Assembly (NCBI GenBank): GCA_035771175.1
Contig: CM069604.1
Span: 16,245,115-16,309,114, forward strand
DNA from: Paratinospora sagittata
Lineage: Eukaryota; Streptophyta; Magnoliopsida; Ranunculales; Menispermaceae
DNA length: 64,000 bases
Reading direction: 5' to 3'
Each line of letters begins with the position of its first letter. Within the stretch, counting starts at the first letter, position 1. The notes under the pieces were generated by a model, which saw nothing but the letters and a program-made list of their open reading frames with translations, did not search any database and was not told the origin of the DNA. This document shows positions 42,089 to 54,629 of this stretch, piece by piece. The position numbers and the translations under genes were made by a program.

Positions 42089-44058
42089 TGTTGAACCAAT
42101 TATCTTCATGTCCCTTACAAGAATATGTCCCTTATGTGAAAGATATTTTGACGATTACAAACCACATTTTATTTATGATAATACTGCAAGCATGACATAT
42201 CTAATCTAACTTGAAGGTTTCGAAGAATCATTGATGCATGGTGAACGTGTTATCAAGATCTACTTGAAGACCATGATCACTTGAAGATATGTATAGTTGT
42301 ATGTTTAGATTGTGTTTAGGTTGTAGAATTTTACTATCATATGATTCAGCAATATGCATGACTGCATGATTTAGTTGAGTTGATTTCCATTCAATTTGCT
42401 ATGTTTGATTTGATCCGAAAATACCAAGATCTTAATCGTATTTATTGGGTTTTAAATAAAAAATCCAAAACTGGTTTTAAGTGTCCACATGATGCTAATG
42501 TCTCAGCAGCGCCCTCCAGGACTTGGTAAGTCAGGATGCTGATGAAACATTAGGACGTTGATAATGTTCAAAGTTGAAATGTACTTATTCATCACGACGC
42601 TCACTTCATTAGTAGCGGCCTCATTTAAGTCAACTTGTGAACTTGTTAGGACGCTGATTCAGAATCAACTCGCTGATTGTTTTCAAAGTTTTTAAATGTT
42701 TTAACTTTCAGGACGTTGATCGTCGTTTAGGGTGCTTAATATTTTTACGAGTTAAAATATCAGGACACTCATCATTTAGAAGCGCCCTTATGTCTTTCAG
42801 TTGTTTTAAATTATTTTTAAAAATATCAGGAAGCTTACTCGTTAGTAGCGCCCTCGTGACTTTAAGTAGCTTAAAACAAGGCATGACGCTAATTGTGGAT
42901 GAACGCCCTCATGAAGTTTAGTCATTTTAATCACCAAAGTAAGTTAGGACACTTACGATTAAATAGCGCGTTCACTTCACAGTTCAGCAGGACACAAATG
43001 AACAAAATGACAAAAGTTGACATTATGCGTCATGACGTTGAATAACCAATCAAGACGCTAATTCAACACTATCACTATTCTGACACTTACATTTTTTTTA
43101 TTACTTTTTCAGAACTGTGTAAAAATTTTCATAACCTTTTTAATCTTTTCAGAACGTTCTAATACTCTATCAAAGCATTCCTCTTTCGTGAAAGATCAGA
43201 AGATTCAGGCGTTGTCGTCGTAATTGAATAGAGTTGAATCGATCTGTTTTGCTAAAGAATGTATTCGTTGATTTTGAAATGACTTTGTGCGCCAAAATTT
43301 CCAAGTCCATTGCGCCACTATTATTTTTATATAAATGTTGTCTTAGAGCAGATCAAAGATCATCGATCTATCAATACGAAAACTGAAAACCATTTAAAAC
43401 GTATTAACAGTTTTCACTTGTGCAAAAAAATTTGGAAGTTAGTCTTTTATTCTTTGCTTTTGAACTCACGATATTTTGAAATACATTAAGTCTTCTGGAT
43501 TAGTTGATCTTCATCTATATCATTTCAAAAATCCATTAAAGAATACAAAAGCTTTTTGAACTAGTTTTTTCAGCTGAACTTCATTATACATATTTTGTTG
43601 AATCTGTGGTAATAGAAGGTTCAATCCAAAGTTTTGTAAGTATCAATTTGATTCTAAGTAAAGGGAATCATATTTCATCTTGTATATTGATATTAGTGAG
43701 TTTGTCACTGGGATAGAGCAAGTGTTCCTCGAAATTGTAACAATTTTTCTCACACCTAGAAGTTGAGAAAAAGTTCTTCTCACACCCGTAAGTTGAGAGA
43801 GTATAACGGTTCTTCTCACACCCGTAAGTTGAGAAAGTGTACCAGTTTGGTCTTCACCTGTAAGAAGATCTTTAGTGAGGTTAGGTAGTGGATGTAGGCG
43901 AGGCCAAACCACTATAAATCCTGTTGGTACTGTCTTTTTTATTGTCCTTGTGTTTATTTGTTTTACTCTATTTAATCTGCTTTTTCTTATACTTAAAAGG
44001 AAGGTTAAAATCTGCTAAGTGTCCAATTCACCCCCTCTCGGACACATCTGGGCCAACA
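42089..44058 (+). repeat. 5' LTR of element A (1970 bp)
   Basis: Ends are TGTTGAACCAATT and GGGCCAACA. The U3 dyad array is at about 42490-42990 (GGACRCT...AGCGCCCTC units, for example near 42770, 42835 and 42885). The TATA box TATATAAA is at 43328-43335. Leader hairpins: TTTCTCA/TGAGAAA (43746-43752, 43764-43770), TCTCA/TGAGA (43778-43782, 43794-43798), a TTCTCA/TGAGAA unit (about 43813-43835) and GGTCTTC/GAAGATC (43849-43855, 43864-43870). Confidence 0.92.
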
Positions 44059-44073
44059 GTTGGTATCGGAGCA
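44059..44073 (+). promoter_or_regulatory. Primer binding site of element A
   Basis: GTTGGTATCGGAGCA stands next to the LTR end; one base differs from the common GGTATCAGAGC. It primes minus-strand DNA from tRNA-Met. Confidence 0.88.
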
Positions 44074-44111
44074 GGTTAACCATCAAAGTATCTAACCATC
44101 TTTGATTAAGT

Positions 44112-45372
44112 ATGACAGGACAACATGCAAGAAGTGCTTATTCTTCAGGTGAAGGAAACTCCACCAACCGACTGCCACTATTCAAGGGAGATAGTTATTC
44201 TCATTAGAAAATAAAGATTAGGTTCTACCTAAAAGCCTAAGACTTAGAAATGTGGGATGTTGTGACAAACGGTTGTCCAACACCTACTAAAATAGTAAAG
44301 GGTGTCACTGTCTTTAAGAAGTTAGACGAATGGATTCCCAAGGAAAAAAAAGAGAGTTGTTAGATAACCAAGCTATAAACATTTTGTTTTGCGATTTATC
44401 TGTTGAAGAGTTCAATAAAGTTAGTGCGTGTGGAGCCGCTAAGGAAATCTGGGATAAGTTAGAAGTCACCGATGAAGGAACTTTGCAGGTTAAAAAGGCA
44501 AAACTCCCAATGTTAGTTGAAAATATATGAGACTTATAGGATGGGGGAAATTGATTCGATAGCCGAGGCTATTGCTCGATTTAGAACAAACATCAATGAG
44601 ATGAAGAACCTAGGAAAAAGCTATGACCAAGAAGAAACTGTTAGAAAGTTTCTAAAGGGTCTACCTAGAGCTTGGGAACCCAAGGCCACGGCCATTGAAG
44701 AAGCCAAAAATCTGGCTGAATATACCTTCGATGAACTCTATGGTTCATTAATGGTTCATGAAATGAAGATAAAAGATGAAATGTGCCTGGTTAAGGTTGA
44801 GGAAAAAAAAAGAAATCTATTGCCCTCAATGTTGAAATTGATTCTGAAGATGATTCAGACTCAAAAGATGACGTGGCTATGTTATCTAGAAAATTCAACA
44901 GGTTAATTAGGAGAAAGGGTAAGAGTGGCTCTTACTCAATGTTTCACAAAGGAAAGAAACACGAGTCAAAATCAGTAGAGTTAATTTGTTACTTTTGTAA
45001 CAAACCAGGTCATCTAAAGAGTGAATGTCCCACTAGATATAGGAAGAACACAAGTTCAAAAAGAAAGGACAAGAAAGTTATCAAAGCCACATGGGATGAT
45101 TCAAGTTCAAGTGAGGATGAACCGGATTCAGATCACACTATTGCACTGTGCTTAATGTCAAGCATAGAGATGAACAAAAATGAAGAACTATGGTATCTAG
45201 ACAGCGGCTGCTCAAGACATATGAATGGAGATAAATCTAAATTCTTGAGCCTTGACAAGAAGAAAAGAGGAAAGGTCGCCTTCGGAGACGACAACAAAGT
45301 GATATTGAAGGCATCAGAATCATTGGTAACAATTTTCTATCCATATCTGATGTACTCTATATTAAAGGGATG
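44112..45372 (+). pseudogene. Element A gag and protease region
   Basis: The start ATG 44112 gives MTGQHARS, matching A-prime. The gag UBN2 region runs to about 44850 (LFCDLSVEEFNKVS, KEIWDKLEVTDEGTLQVKKAKL, FLKGLPRAWEPKATAIEEA). Two early stops replace Trp- and Gln-like codons, and frame changes occur near 44525 and 44860. The CCHC knuckle is CYFCNKPGHLKSEC (about 44986-45029), followed by a basic stretch and acidic DDSSSSEDE. The protease has WYLDSGCSRHM (about 45190-45225), with Asp-Ser-Gly as the active-site triad. This is the part A shares with B and C only in its gag fold; B and C lack knuckle and protease. Confidence 0.88.
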
Positions 45373-48201
45373 AAACATAATCTCTTGAGCATAAGTCAAT
45401 TATGTGACAAGGGTTATGACGTTTCATTTGAAGCAAATATGTGCATTGTCAAGCATGTAGATAAAATAGTTGCATTTATGACATCTAGACTTAAAAATGT
45501 GTGTTGCACAAATCTTAATGACATGAAGAAACAAAATGTAACATGTTTAAGTGTTATTTCTTGTGATGATGCATGGCTTTGGCATAAGAGATTAGCTCAT
45601 ATTAGTACGGATAACATTTCAAGAATTGTTGAACATGATCTTGCCAAGGGTATTCCAAAAGGAACTTACTCAAACGACAAGGTGTGTAAACCATGTCAAT
45701 TGGGTAAGCATACCCGATCATCATTTAAGAGCAAGAGGCATCATTCTACCTCTAGAGCTCTCGAACTGATTCACATGGATCTTTTCGGACCAACCAAAAC
45801 TCAAAGCTTAGGTGGTAAATCTTATGTATTTGTGATTTTTGATGACTTTACTCGATTCACTTGGGTATTTCTATTAGCTCATAAATCTAATGCATGCGAA
45901 TTATTTATAAAATTCTGTAAAAGAGTTGAAAATGAAAAAGGTTATAAAATCAATATAATTAGGAGTGATAGAGGAGGTGAATTTGTTAGTAAAAATCTTG
46001 AAGAATTTTGTAACAATCAAGGTCACACTCACCATCTATCAGCCCCTAGGACACCTCAACAAAATGGTGTAGTTGAAAGAAAGAATAGAACATTGCAGGA
46101 AATGTGTAGAACAATACTTAATGAGTATAACACTGCAAACCATTTTTGGGGAGAGGCTATTAACATAGCCTGCTATGTAATGAACAAAATCCTAATTAGA
46201 AAAGATTTAAATAAAACTCTATATGAACTATGGAAGGGTAGAGCACCCAACATTAGTTACTTTCGAGTATTTGGATGTAAGTATTTTATCTTAAATGATA
46301 AAGACAACTTAGACAAGTATGAACCTAAATCTAACATAGGAATATTTTTAGGATATTCTTATCACAGTAGAGCCTATATAGTTTTCAATAAATTTAATCA
46401 AACTATAGAAGAATCAATTCATGTAAATTTTGATGAAAGTGAAAGCAAGAAAAGTCTTGAGGATAAATTTAAACAATTAACCTTTGATGATGTTGAACCC
46501 AAGACAACTAAGATCATAGATCTTGAGACTAAAATGTCTTTAGAATCATCTAAAAACTCTAGACTGCTTCAAGGTCTATCTAAAGATAAAATATTGGGAG
46601 ATCCACAAAAAGGTGTATCCACTAGAGCTTCAATCCAAAGAGATCTAGAGCTTGTTGCTTTTGTATCGCAACTTGAACCAATTAAGTGGAAGATGCACTG
46701 AAAGATGAAAACTGGATTCTTCTTATGCAAGAAGAATTAGGACACTTTCTGTGAAACAAAATATGAGAATTAGTTCATAGACCATTTCATCAATCAGTTA
46801 TAGGAACCAAATGGATTTTTAGAAACAAAAAGAATGAACAAGGTATCATTGTCTGAAATAAGGCTAGGTTGGTTGCACAATGATACAACCAAGAAGAAGG
46901 CATAGACTTCGAAGAAGCCTTTGCCCCCATAGCAAGATTAGAGGCAATAAGGATGCTACTTGCTTATGCTTGTTACAAGGATTTTCCCTTTTACCAAATG
47001 GATGTAAAGAGTGCTTTTCTAAATGGATACATCAATGAAGAGGTATATGTGGAACAACCTCCAGGGTTTGAGAATGCTCAAGACCCAGAATATGTGTTCA
47101 AACTCCACAAAGCCTCGTATGGATTAGTACAAGCTCCAAGAGCTTGGTATGATCGACTGAGGTCGTTTCTTTTAGGTCATAAATTTCAATAAGAAAAACT
47201 TGATCCAACTTTGTTTATGAAACGCCATAATGACAATATGCTTATTGTTCAAATATATGTGAATGATATCATTTTTGGTGCATCAAATAAAGAGTTGTGT
47301 GAAGAGTTTTCAAAACTAATGCAAAAAGAATTTGAAATAAGTATGATCGGAGAACTTACATACTCTCTTGGCTTGCAAGCAAATGTAAAAAAGGCACCTT
47401 CATAAGCTAATCAAAGAATTCTAAGGAAATGGTTAAAATGTTTCAAATGAATAATTTGAAATTAATTGATACTCCCTGTAACTTTGAAATTAAATTAGAT
47501 AAGGATGAAAATGGGAAAGCGATTGATTTTAAACTTTATAGAAGTATGATTGGAAGTCTGTTGTACTTAACAGCAAGTAGACCTGACATTATGTTCAGTG
47601 TCTGTCCTTGTGCAAGATTTCAATCAGCACCTAAAGAATCTCACTTAAAATGTGTCAAACGAATATCCGGATACATCAATGGCACAACAAAATTAGGAAT
47701 TTGGTATTCCGAAGGTATTACCTTTGATCTGAAAAGTTATGTAGACTCATACTATGCCGGTAGTCTAACTGATCAGAAAAGTACCTCCAAATTTTGTCAC
47801 TTCTTTAACATTCTTTAATTTCTTGGTTTTGCAAGAAGCAACACTCAGTAACATTATCCACAGCTGAAGCAAAATATGTTGCAGCTAGAAGTTGTTGTTC
47901 TCAGGTCTTGTACATGAAACAACAACTTCAAGATTATCAAATATTTGTTAAGTGTACTGAAATTTTGTGTGACAATACAAGTGCTATTAACATATCTAAA
48001 AATCTTGTATTGCACTCCCGAGCTAAACATATTCAAATACGACATCACTTCTTACGGGATCATGTGCATAATGAAAAAGTTATATTGTCTCACATTGGCA
48101 CAAAAGAACAACTGGCTGATATATTTACTAAGGTTTTACCCAAAGACCAGTTTGTTCACATTCGAAGAGTGCTTGGCACGTTCTCTGAGACTGATTTGTG
48201 A
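45370..48201 (+). pseudogene. Element A integrase, reverse transcriptase and RNase H
   Basis: The GAG-pre-integrase block WLWHKRLAH...CKPCQLGKH (45577-45713) is followed by the integrase core with MDLFGP, RSDRGGEF and PQQNGVVERKNR, i.e. the D, D and E catalytic positions, open to about 46700. 46701-46952 is broken by several stops. RT resumes with [26 protein letters not shown] (46995-47070); the catalytic box reads YVND instead of YVDD (about 47258), so the enzyme would be dead. RNase H follows with SRPDIMFSV, STAEAKYVA and the ADIFTK end (about 48115). The pattern [18 protein letters not shown] and the GGGGGAG polypurine tract fit the SIRE/Maximus lineage. Confidence 0.92.
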
Positions 48202-48475
48202 TATTTTGATTCTTACCTTTATCGAGGAGGAGAAATACTTCATAATACTTTACTTTATTTTATGTTTTCAAAAGGGGGAGAATTAATATCATTGAAGCAT
48301 CATAAACTCAGGGAGAGATTAACATTAAGAGGGAGTTCTAGTGCATTCCTTGGTACTACACTCATATCATATGAAACAAGGATCAGTAGTAATGCATTAT
48401 TCACTGTATTTCATGCATATTCATATTATTATTTTAGTTTGCTTCAAAGTCTATAGTAATGTATTTGAAATCATC

Positions 48476-48487
48476 AAAAAGGGGGAG
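48476..48487 (+). promoter_or_regulatory. Polypurine tract of element A
   Basis: AAAAAGGGGGAG ends one base before the 3' LTR. About 275 bases separate it from the pol stop and hold no ORF2. Confidence 0.88.
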
Positions 48488-48488
48488 T

Positions 48489-49600
48489 TGTTGAACCAAT
48501 TATTCTCATATCCCTTACAAGAGTATGTCCCTTATGTGAAAGATATTTTGATGATTACAAACCACATTTTGTTTATGATAATACTGCATGCATGACATAT
48601 CTAATCTTACTTAAGGTTTCGAAGAATCATTGGTGCATGGTGAACGTGTTATCAAGATCTACTTGAAGACCATGATCACTTGAAGATGTATATAATTGTA
48701 TGATTAGATTGTGTTTAGGTTGTAGAATCTTTACTATCATATGATTCAGCAATATGCATGACTGCATGATTTAGTCGAGTTGATTTTCATTGAATTTTCT
48801 ATGTTTGATTTGATCTGAAAATACCGAGATTTTAATCATCTTTTCAGGACGCTAATGTCTTAGCAGAGCCCTCTTGGACTTAGTAAGTCAGGACGCTGAT
48901 GAAACATTAGGATGCTGATAATGTTCAAAGTTGAAATGTACTTATTCATCATGACGCTCACTTCATCAGTAGCGGCCTCTTTAAATTTGTGAACTTGTCA
49001 GGACGCTGATTCAGAATCAGCTTGCTGATTGTTTTCAAAGTTTTTAAATTTTTTAACTTTCTGGACGTTGATTATCGTTCGGCGTACTTAATATTTTTTT
49101 GAGTTAAGATATCAGGACGCTCATCGTTTAGAAACGCCCTTATGTCTTTCAGTTGTTTTAATTTTTTTAAAAAAATATCAAGACGGTTACTCGTTAGTAG
49201 CGCCCTCATGACTTTCAATAGCTTAAAACAAGACAGAACGCTAATTGTGGATTAGCGCCCTCATGAAGTTTAGTCGTTTTAATCACCAAAGTAAGTTAGG
49301 ATGCTTATGATTAAGTAGCGCCCTCACTTCACAGTTCAGCAGGATGCTTATGGTTCATCAGCGTCCTCAAAGGAACAAAACGACAAAAGTTCACATTATA
49401 CGTCAGGACGCTGAATAACCAATTATGACACTAATTCAACATTGTCACTATTCTAACACTTACATATTTTTTGATTACTTTTTCAGAACTGTGTAAAACT
49501 TTTTAGAACCTTTTGAATCTTTTAGAACGTTCTAATACTTTATCAGAACTTTCTTCTTTCGTGAAAGATCAAAAGATTCAGGTGTTGTCGCCGTAATTGC
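48489..49600 (+). repeat. 3' LTR of element A, first piece
   Basis: It matches the 5' LTR up to GTAATTG, where a gypsy element enters. U3 dyads include GCTGATTC/GAATCAGC (49005-49012, 49014-49021) inside a GGACGCT unit, and GCTAAT/ATTAGC (49040s equivalent at 49240-49245, 49251-49256). The target duplication is ATTGC (49596-49600) against ATTAC (61240-61244). Confidence 0.88.
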
Positions 49601-52600
49601 TGATGCATGCAAACCGCAAGCGAACGATGTCAAGTTATAATATAGTCCGATAAGATATCGGGTATAATTTTTAGGGATTATTACTTCACTACCTATCACG
49701 TTTTAACCCTAATTTTATCTAGAAAACCAAATTCGAATGATTGAGTGATTAAAAGCAATAACTAAAACTGTTATCTCAATGAACCTCATGATATGAATGT
49801 TTTGATGATTCCAAATATCTTTAGTGTGTGTATCTAATGATCTTGTCAAGTGTTACAGATTTATCAAAAATCAAGATCAAGGAACAGAGCTCACAAGCCT
49901 ATTGAACATCAAGTAAAGTTTCGAGTCTGTCAGTACTTAGAATGTAAAGTCTATCGATCAACTTACTCTCAACAAGATTTTATCGTCTGCATATTTTGAT
50001 CGTAACATTTTAATCGTACCTTATGATTTCTAAAGTATTTGATTTGACTTTTAATCATGTTATCGAGCTTTAATTGAGAAATAAAAAATCGTTTTTATAA
50101 AGTCTATCAGGATGCTAATGCTTTAGCAACGCTCTCTTGGACTTGATGAGTCAGGACGTTGATAAAATGTTAGGACGCTCAAGGTTTAATTGAACTGATT
50201 AATAAGGATGTTTACTTGTAAGTAGCGACCTTTCTTTTATCAACCTTTGAGAATGTTAGGACGCTGACTTAGTTTCAGCTCGCTGGAAGCTCTTTTCATT
50301 TTTAAGTGATTTCTATCTTTAAGGACGCTGATAGTTATAAGTTAAATAAATTATCAGGATGCTACTTGCATAGGAGCCCATCATCTTTAGAATCGACTTA
50401 ATAACTTTAAGGACGTTTATTGTTCTTCAACGCACTTAATATTGTTTTAAAACTATTTTTAAAATTCAGGACGCTAACTCTTGAGTAGCGCCCTCATGTG
50501 TTTAATGTTTAAACCAAAGCAGGACGCTAACTACGAAGTAGCGCAATCATGATGTAAGTTATTTGATTGTCAAAGTAAGTCAGGACGCTTACTATTCATT
50601 GTTCAGTAGCATGCCGATGTTCTATGAGCGCCCTCAAAGGAACAACACGACATAAATGATATTTTTGTTGTTCTGACATTTACATTTTTTTAGCTACCTT
50701 TTTTAGAACAACTTTTCGTACAAAATCAATTTTCTGTATTTGTAAGAGATATTCTCTGATTCATGAACCACGCCTTCTAAAACTTTCCTTATTCGTATAT
50801 CTAGAGAAAATCAAAATATTCATGAATCGTGCAGTTGCCATTTTCATGATATATTCTAGTTGTTGTGAGAAAACGTTCATATTTGAAATTCAAATTCAAA
50901 TGAACAATAGCTTCATCTCTACAAGTCTATAAATACAAACACTTAACAATCTATTAAGACCATCGAAAATTCTCTGAGCTAAACACTTTTTGAAAGTTAG
51001 TCGAATTTTCATCTGATTCAAAAAGCTAAGTTATTCCAGTTTCAAAGCATTTTGTTTGAATCATTACTTATTCAAAAGATTTTCATATTGTGCTAACATA
51101 CTATCTTTATCTGAAAATCTATTTGAAAGTTTGAACTATTTTCACTCAAATTGTTCAGGACTATTTTAACTTATATTGTTTTTGTTGAAAGAAAATTTTG
51201 AGAGATAGTTCATAGGATACAGTTGTACTCAATTTCATATCATGTATACTGTATCAAGGTTGTAACAGTAGTTAGATAAACTACTGAGTTGATATTTCTA
51301 TATTCAACAAGGTCAGGTCTTCTAACTCCCGTAAGTTGAGAGACGGTAGATCTCACACCCATAAGTTGAGAAAGCTTAGGTCTATCTCACACCCGTAAGT
51401 TGGGATAGGTTGGTCTCAAGCCTGCAAGTTGAGCAGAGTAACGGTTGTTCTCACACCCGCAAATTGAGAAAAGGTGTAACGGTTTGATTCTCACCCATAA
51501 GAGAATCCCTTATTGATAAGGTTCAAAATCTTAACTGAGGACGTTAGGTAATGGACGTAAGCACTTAGCCGAACCACTATTAATCGATTGTGCACATGTG
51601 TTTAATTTCCGCACTTTGTTTTTGCCATTGTAATAAATATTTAATTTGTCTAAGTGTCCAATTCACCCCTCCCCTCTCGGACATATCTTGGAATTACAAA
51701 AACAACTAAGTATTAAATCAAATAGGAAAAGCAATGGTAGAACGGTCTAGACATTCGACGTCACCTCACTCTCAACTATGCCTTTAAATATATATTTATC
51801 ATTAAATCAGTTCTTCGTTTAGAAGTCAGAAATCCTAACATTTCTAATTCCCTCTTTTGAAGCAACAACTAGAGCATGTTATTGCCACCTTGGCTTTACT
51901 CTTTCGATGAAAAACTAAGATGATAACAACAAGTTCTATGATTTCCACCTAACGACTTCAAAGGTTCTCGATCTCCTTGTGAGTCTCACGATTCCAATCC
52001 AAGGTATCATCTTTTGGAGCATCTACCTCAAATCTATGATCATCTAATCCGTGATCAATGGATCAAAAGCATTACACCTAGAAAAATATAAATAAACTAA
52101 AGAAACTTTATTAACAATAATTAAACCATAAAAGTAGACATAGTATCAAACTTGGATCAATCTACACCTCTAGAAAGGGACTTTAGTTCATGACTAAAGA
52201 CATAAAAACATGATATATACATTCGAACATGAATAAGAATCAGAAAAACAAACTAGAATGTTCTAGAGATTGTGAATAGTCTTCAGTGTAGATCTTCTTC
52301 TCCACTTCACCCTAGCGTAATCTTTTTGTTCTTTTCTCTATTCCAATGTATTCCTCCTGGAAAACCCTAAATTTTGATATATAATATGCCCCAAAGTCGT
52401 GTGGATTTAGAATTGGAAAATGGAGAAAAATCCACTTTTAATTGCCAATTTCCGCACTTTTTTTCCTTTCAGCGCCACAGTGCTTCGAGATTTCTTTCCA
52501 ACTTGCATTTTAGCACCTCTCAGCGCCGTTATGCTCAGAACATCACATGGTGCATTTTTTTCTTTTTTGTGACTTCATGGACTTAGCCAATTTTTGCTCT

Positions 52601-52897
52601 TTTTAACTTGAGTTCTTCATGTTCCTCTTTTGCCCTTCTTATACATGTTTTCATCATCTAAAATCATGACCAACACATCTAAATACCTACAAAACAAAGC
52701 AAATCAAATCAATAACACACTAAAATATAAATTGAATCAAACTATAAACTAATAAACCAAAATAATGCATAAAAATCCAAATTATCCTAAACTAGCATAT
52801 GCATCAAAACTAACATAAACACATCCAACTAATGTATAAAATGTCCTAAAACACACCTAAAACATTCTCTAAAATCTATCTAAACATGCAACTATCA
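49601..52897 (-). repeat. 3' LTR of the Athila/Tat-like element, interrupted
   Basis: Ends are TGATGCATGC (49601) and ACTATCA (52897) on the plus strand. Without the solo LTR and its duplication it is about 1.36 kb, matching the other LTR (59886-61239) apart from an indel near 49650-49700. The small ORF at 52374-52586 has a shadow in the other LTR (60695-60949) and is not a gene by itself. Confidence 0.88.
49769..51698 (+). repeat. Solo LTR of the element-B family (1930 bp)
   Basis: Ends are TGTTATCTCAATG...GGAATTACA, with a perfect AAAAC duplication (49764-49768 and 51699-51703). U3 dyads include GGACGCT-A-ACTC (50469-50480) with GAGT-AGCGCCC (50483-50493). The TATA box is TATAAATA at 50928-50935. 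The leader has about six hairpins at 51310-51510, ending with a perfect GATTCTC/GAGAATC stem (51486-51492, 51501-51507). It arose by LTR-LTR recombination of a B-type insertion, so B-type elements moved after the Athila/Tat-like element arrived. Confidence 0.9.
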
Positions 52898-54600
52898 AAT
52901 ACTCCCAAACTTAAGACCTTGATCGTCCCGAGCAAAGGGAAAACAAAACTAAAAACTCAACTAGCATATCAATCATCAAACTACCATCCTATTCTCAAAC
53001 AAATTAAAAATTTGACTCGAAATATCATGCAAGATCATCATTATGGCCTCTAAGATCACATTGAAAGATAATAACTCATCGAAAAAAATTTAAGAGTGTT
53101 AAAGATGTCTAGAATTTCAATCCAACTCCTCATCTTCCATTCTCAAACACACCATCATATAGTTAATCTCATAAAACCATTCATGAAATTCATAGATAAG
53201 TGCAAGCAAGTATGAAGTGTAAGTGATCTCAAATAAATATATATAAAGTGAATCCCATAGGAAAAACTTTCGTACCACTCTCCACTAATGTAAATCACAT
53301 GCCATTTAGAATCAATAGGTTTTTCTTAGGTTGTAATGTATGGCTAATGTTCAAAGGTAGGAAAAATTGGAAAAATTTATGTACAAAACACCCTAAACAC
53401 TTTAATCTTTTATAAACATCCACAATATTACATTTAGAACCAAAAACCCAATTTCAGCACATATATCCTCTCTTTAAATATTCAATCTTTTCATTCCATT
53501 TCCAATTCTTTTGTTTGCTTGTTTTCTTATTTTCAAAGAACAACTACAGCCCCAAACTTATTTCTTTTCATAATCATGGGCATAACATCCTTTCCTCTCT
53601 TTTTTTCATTTTTTTTTCTCTTATTACTTTCTTTTTCAACAAAACTCATAAGCAAACTTCACATTTTTCTCTTCTTTGTCACCCTTTTTCTTCACTTTTC
53701 TTTCCTTTTGTTATTTCATCCAAATAATAACACTCCAACATGATCAAAGTTTATAAGGTACATAGGTTGAAAAACAGGAAAATTAAACATGATAAGCTCA
53801 AATTTCCTGATGTATAGGTAACAAAGAAAAGGATATTCAGCTCAAAATGGGAACTATGGATACAATAAAAAGTAAGGTAGGCTATTTGGCTCAAACTTAT
53901 CCAAACATGGCCTAAATCAATTTCCTCATAGCATCCTCACTACGATTTCGCCTCAAGTGATAATCAAACTTGTTCTAGGATTTCTAGAGATCTAATATAT
54001 ATAACTTTACATGCACACATCCAATCTAAACAAGTCATGATTCCACAAAATCAACCACACTAGACATGTAGAGAATTTCCAACAAAGCTAAGCAAATAAT
54101 CGAATCAAGCACACAGACTTAAGATATCTCTCTACACTCCCCTAAAGTTATGTTCATGTATATGTTCTCTTATCATTGGCCATTTAGAAAAATAAAAAGA
54201 ATTGAATCAAATCATAATTTGTAAAATCATAGGACGTCCTAAACAAGTTTTTACCATGACAAGTCAAAAATCAAAACTTTCCCCCCAAACTTAAAACAAG
54301 CATTGTCCCTAATGCTTCACAATAAAAACATAAACAGAGAATGGATAGAAGTAACATAAATAAAGGTAGGAAAACTCCCTATAACCCAAAAGGGTTGAAG
54401 TCGCATCAACTCTCTATCCTTTCCATGTAGCACGCATGATAACCCCCAAACTTGATCTAGAACCTAGGAATGAGATAACAAAACACAAGTCATTGGTAAA
54501 AGTAGATACTAAAAAACTAAATAATCAAAATAACTGAATAAAAAAAATAGAAAACATAAAAGTAACCGATGGGTTGCCTCCCAACAAGCACTTAGTCTAA
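52898..54600 (-). other. Non-coding 3' region of the Athila/Tat-like element
   Basis: It starts at the 3' LTR with the purine tract AAGTTTGGGAGT (minus strand, 52901-52912). A second, similar tract (TTTAAGTTTGGGGGG) lies near 54283-54297. No env-like frame is visible; the small plus-strand ORFs at 53515-53743 come from pyrimidine-rich DNA. A long untranslated stretch here is common in Tat/Retand elements. Confidence 0.7.
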
Positions 54601-54629
54601 AGTCTTCAGCCCGACATTCATCAATCTCC

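Noticed and set aside
53515..53743. Phe/Leu-rich plus-strand frames looking like membrane proteins
   Set aside because: Pyrimidine-rich non-coding DNA in the 3' region of the minus-strand gypsy element; two overlapping frames give the same bias.
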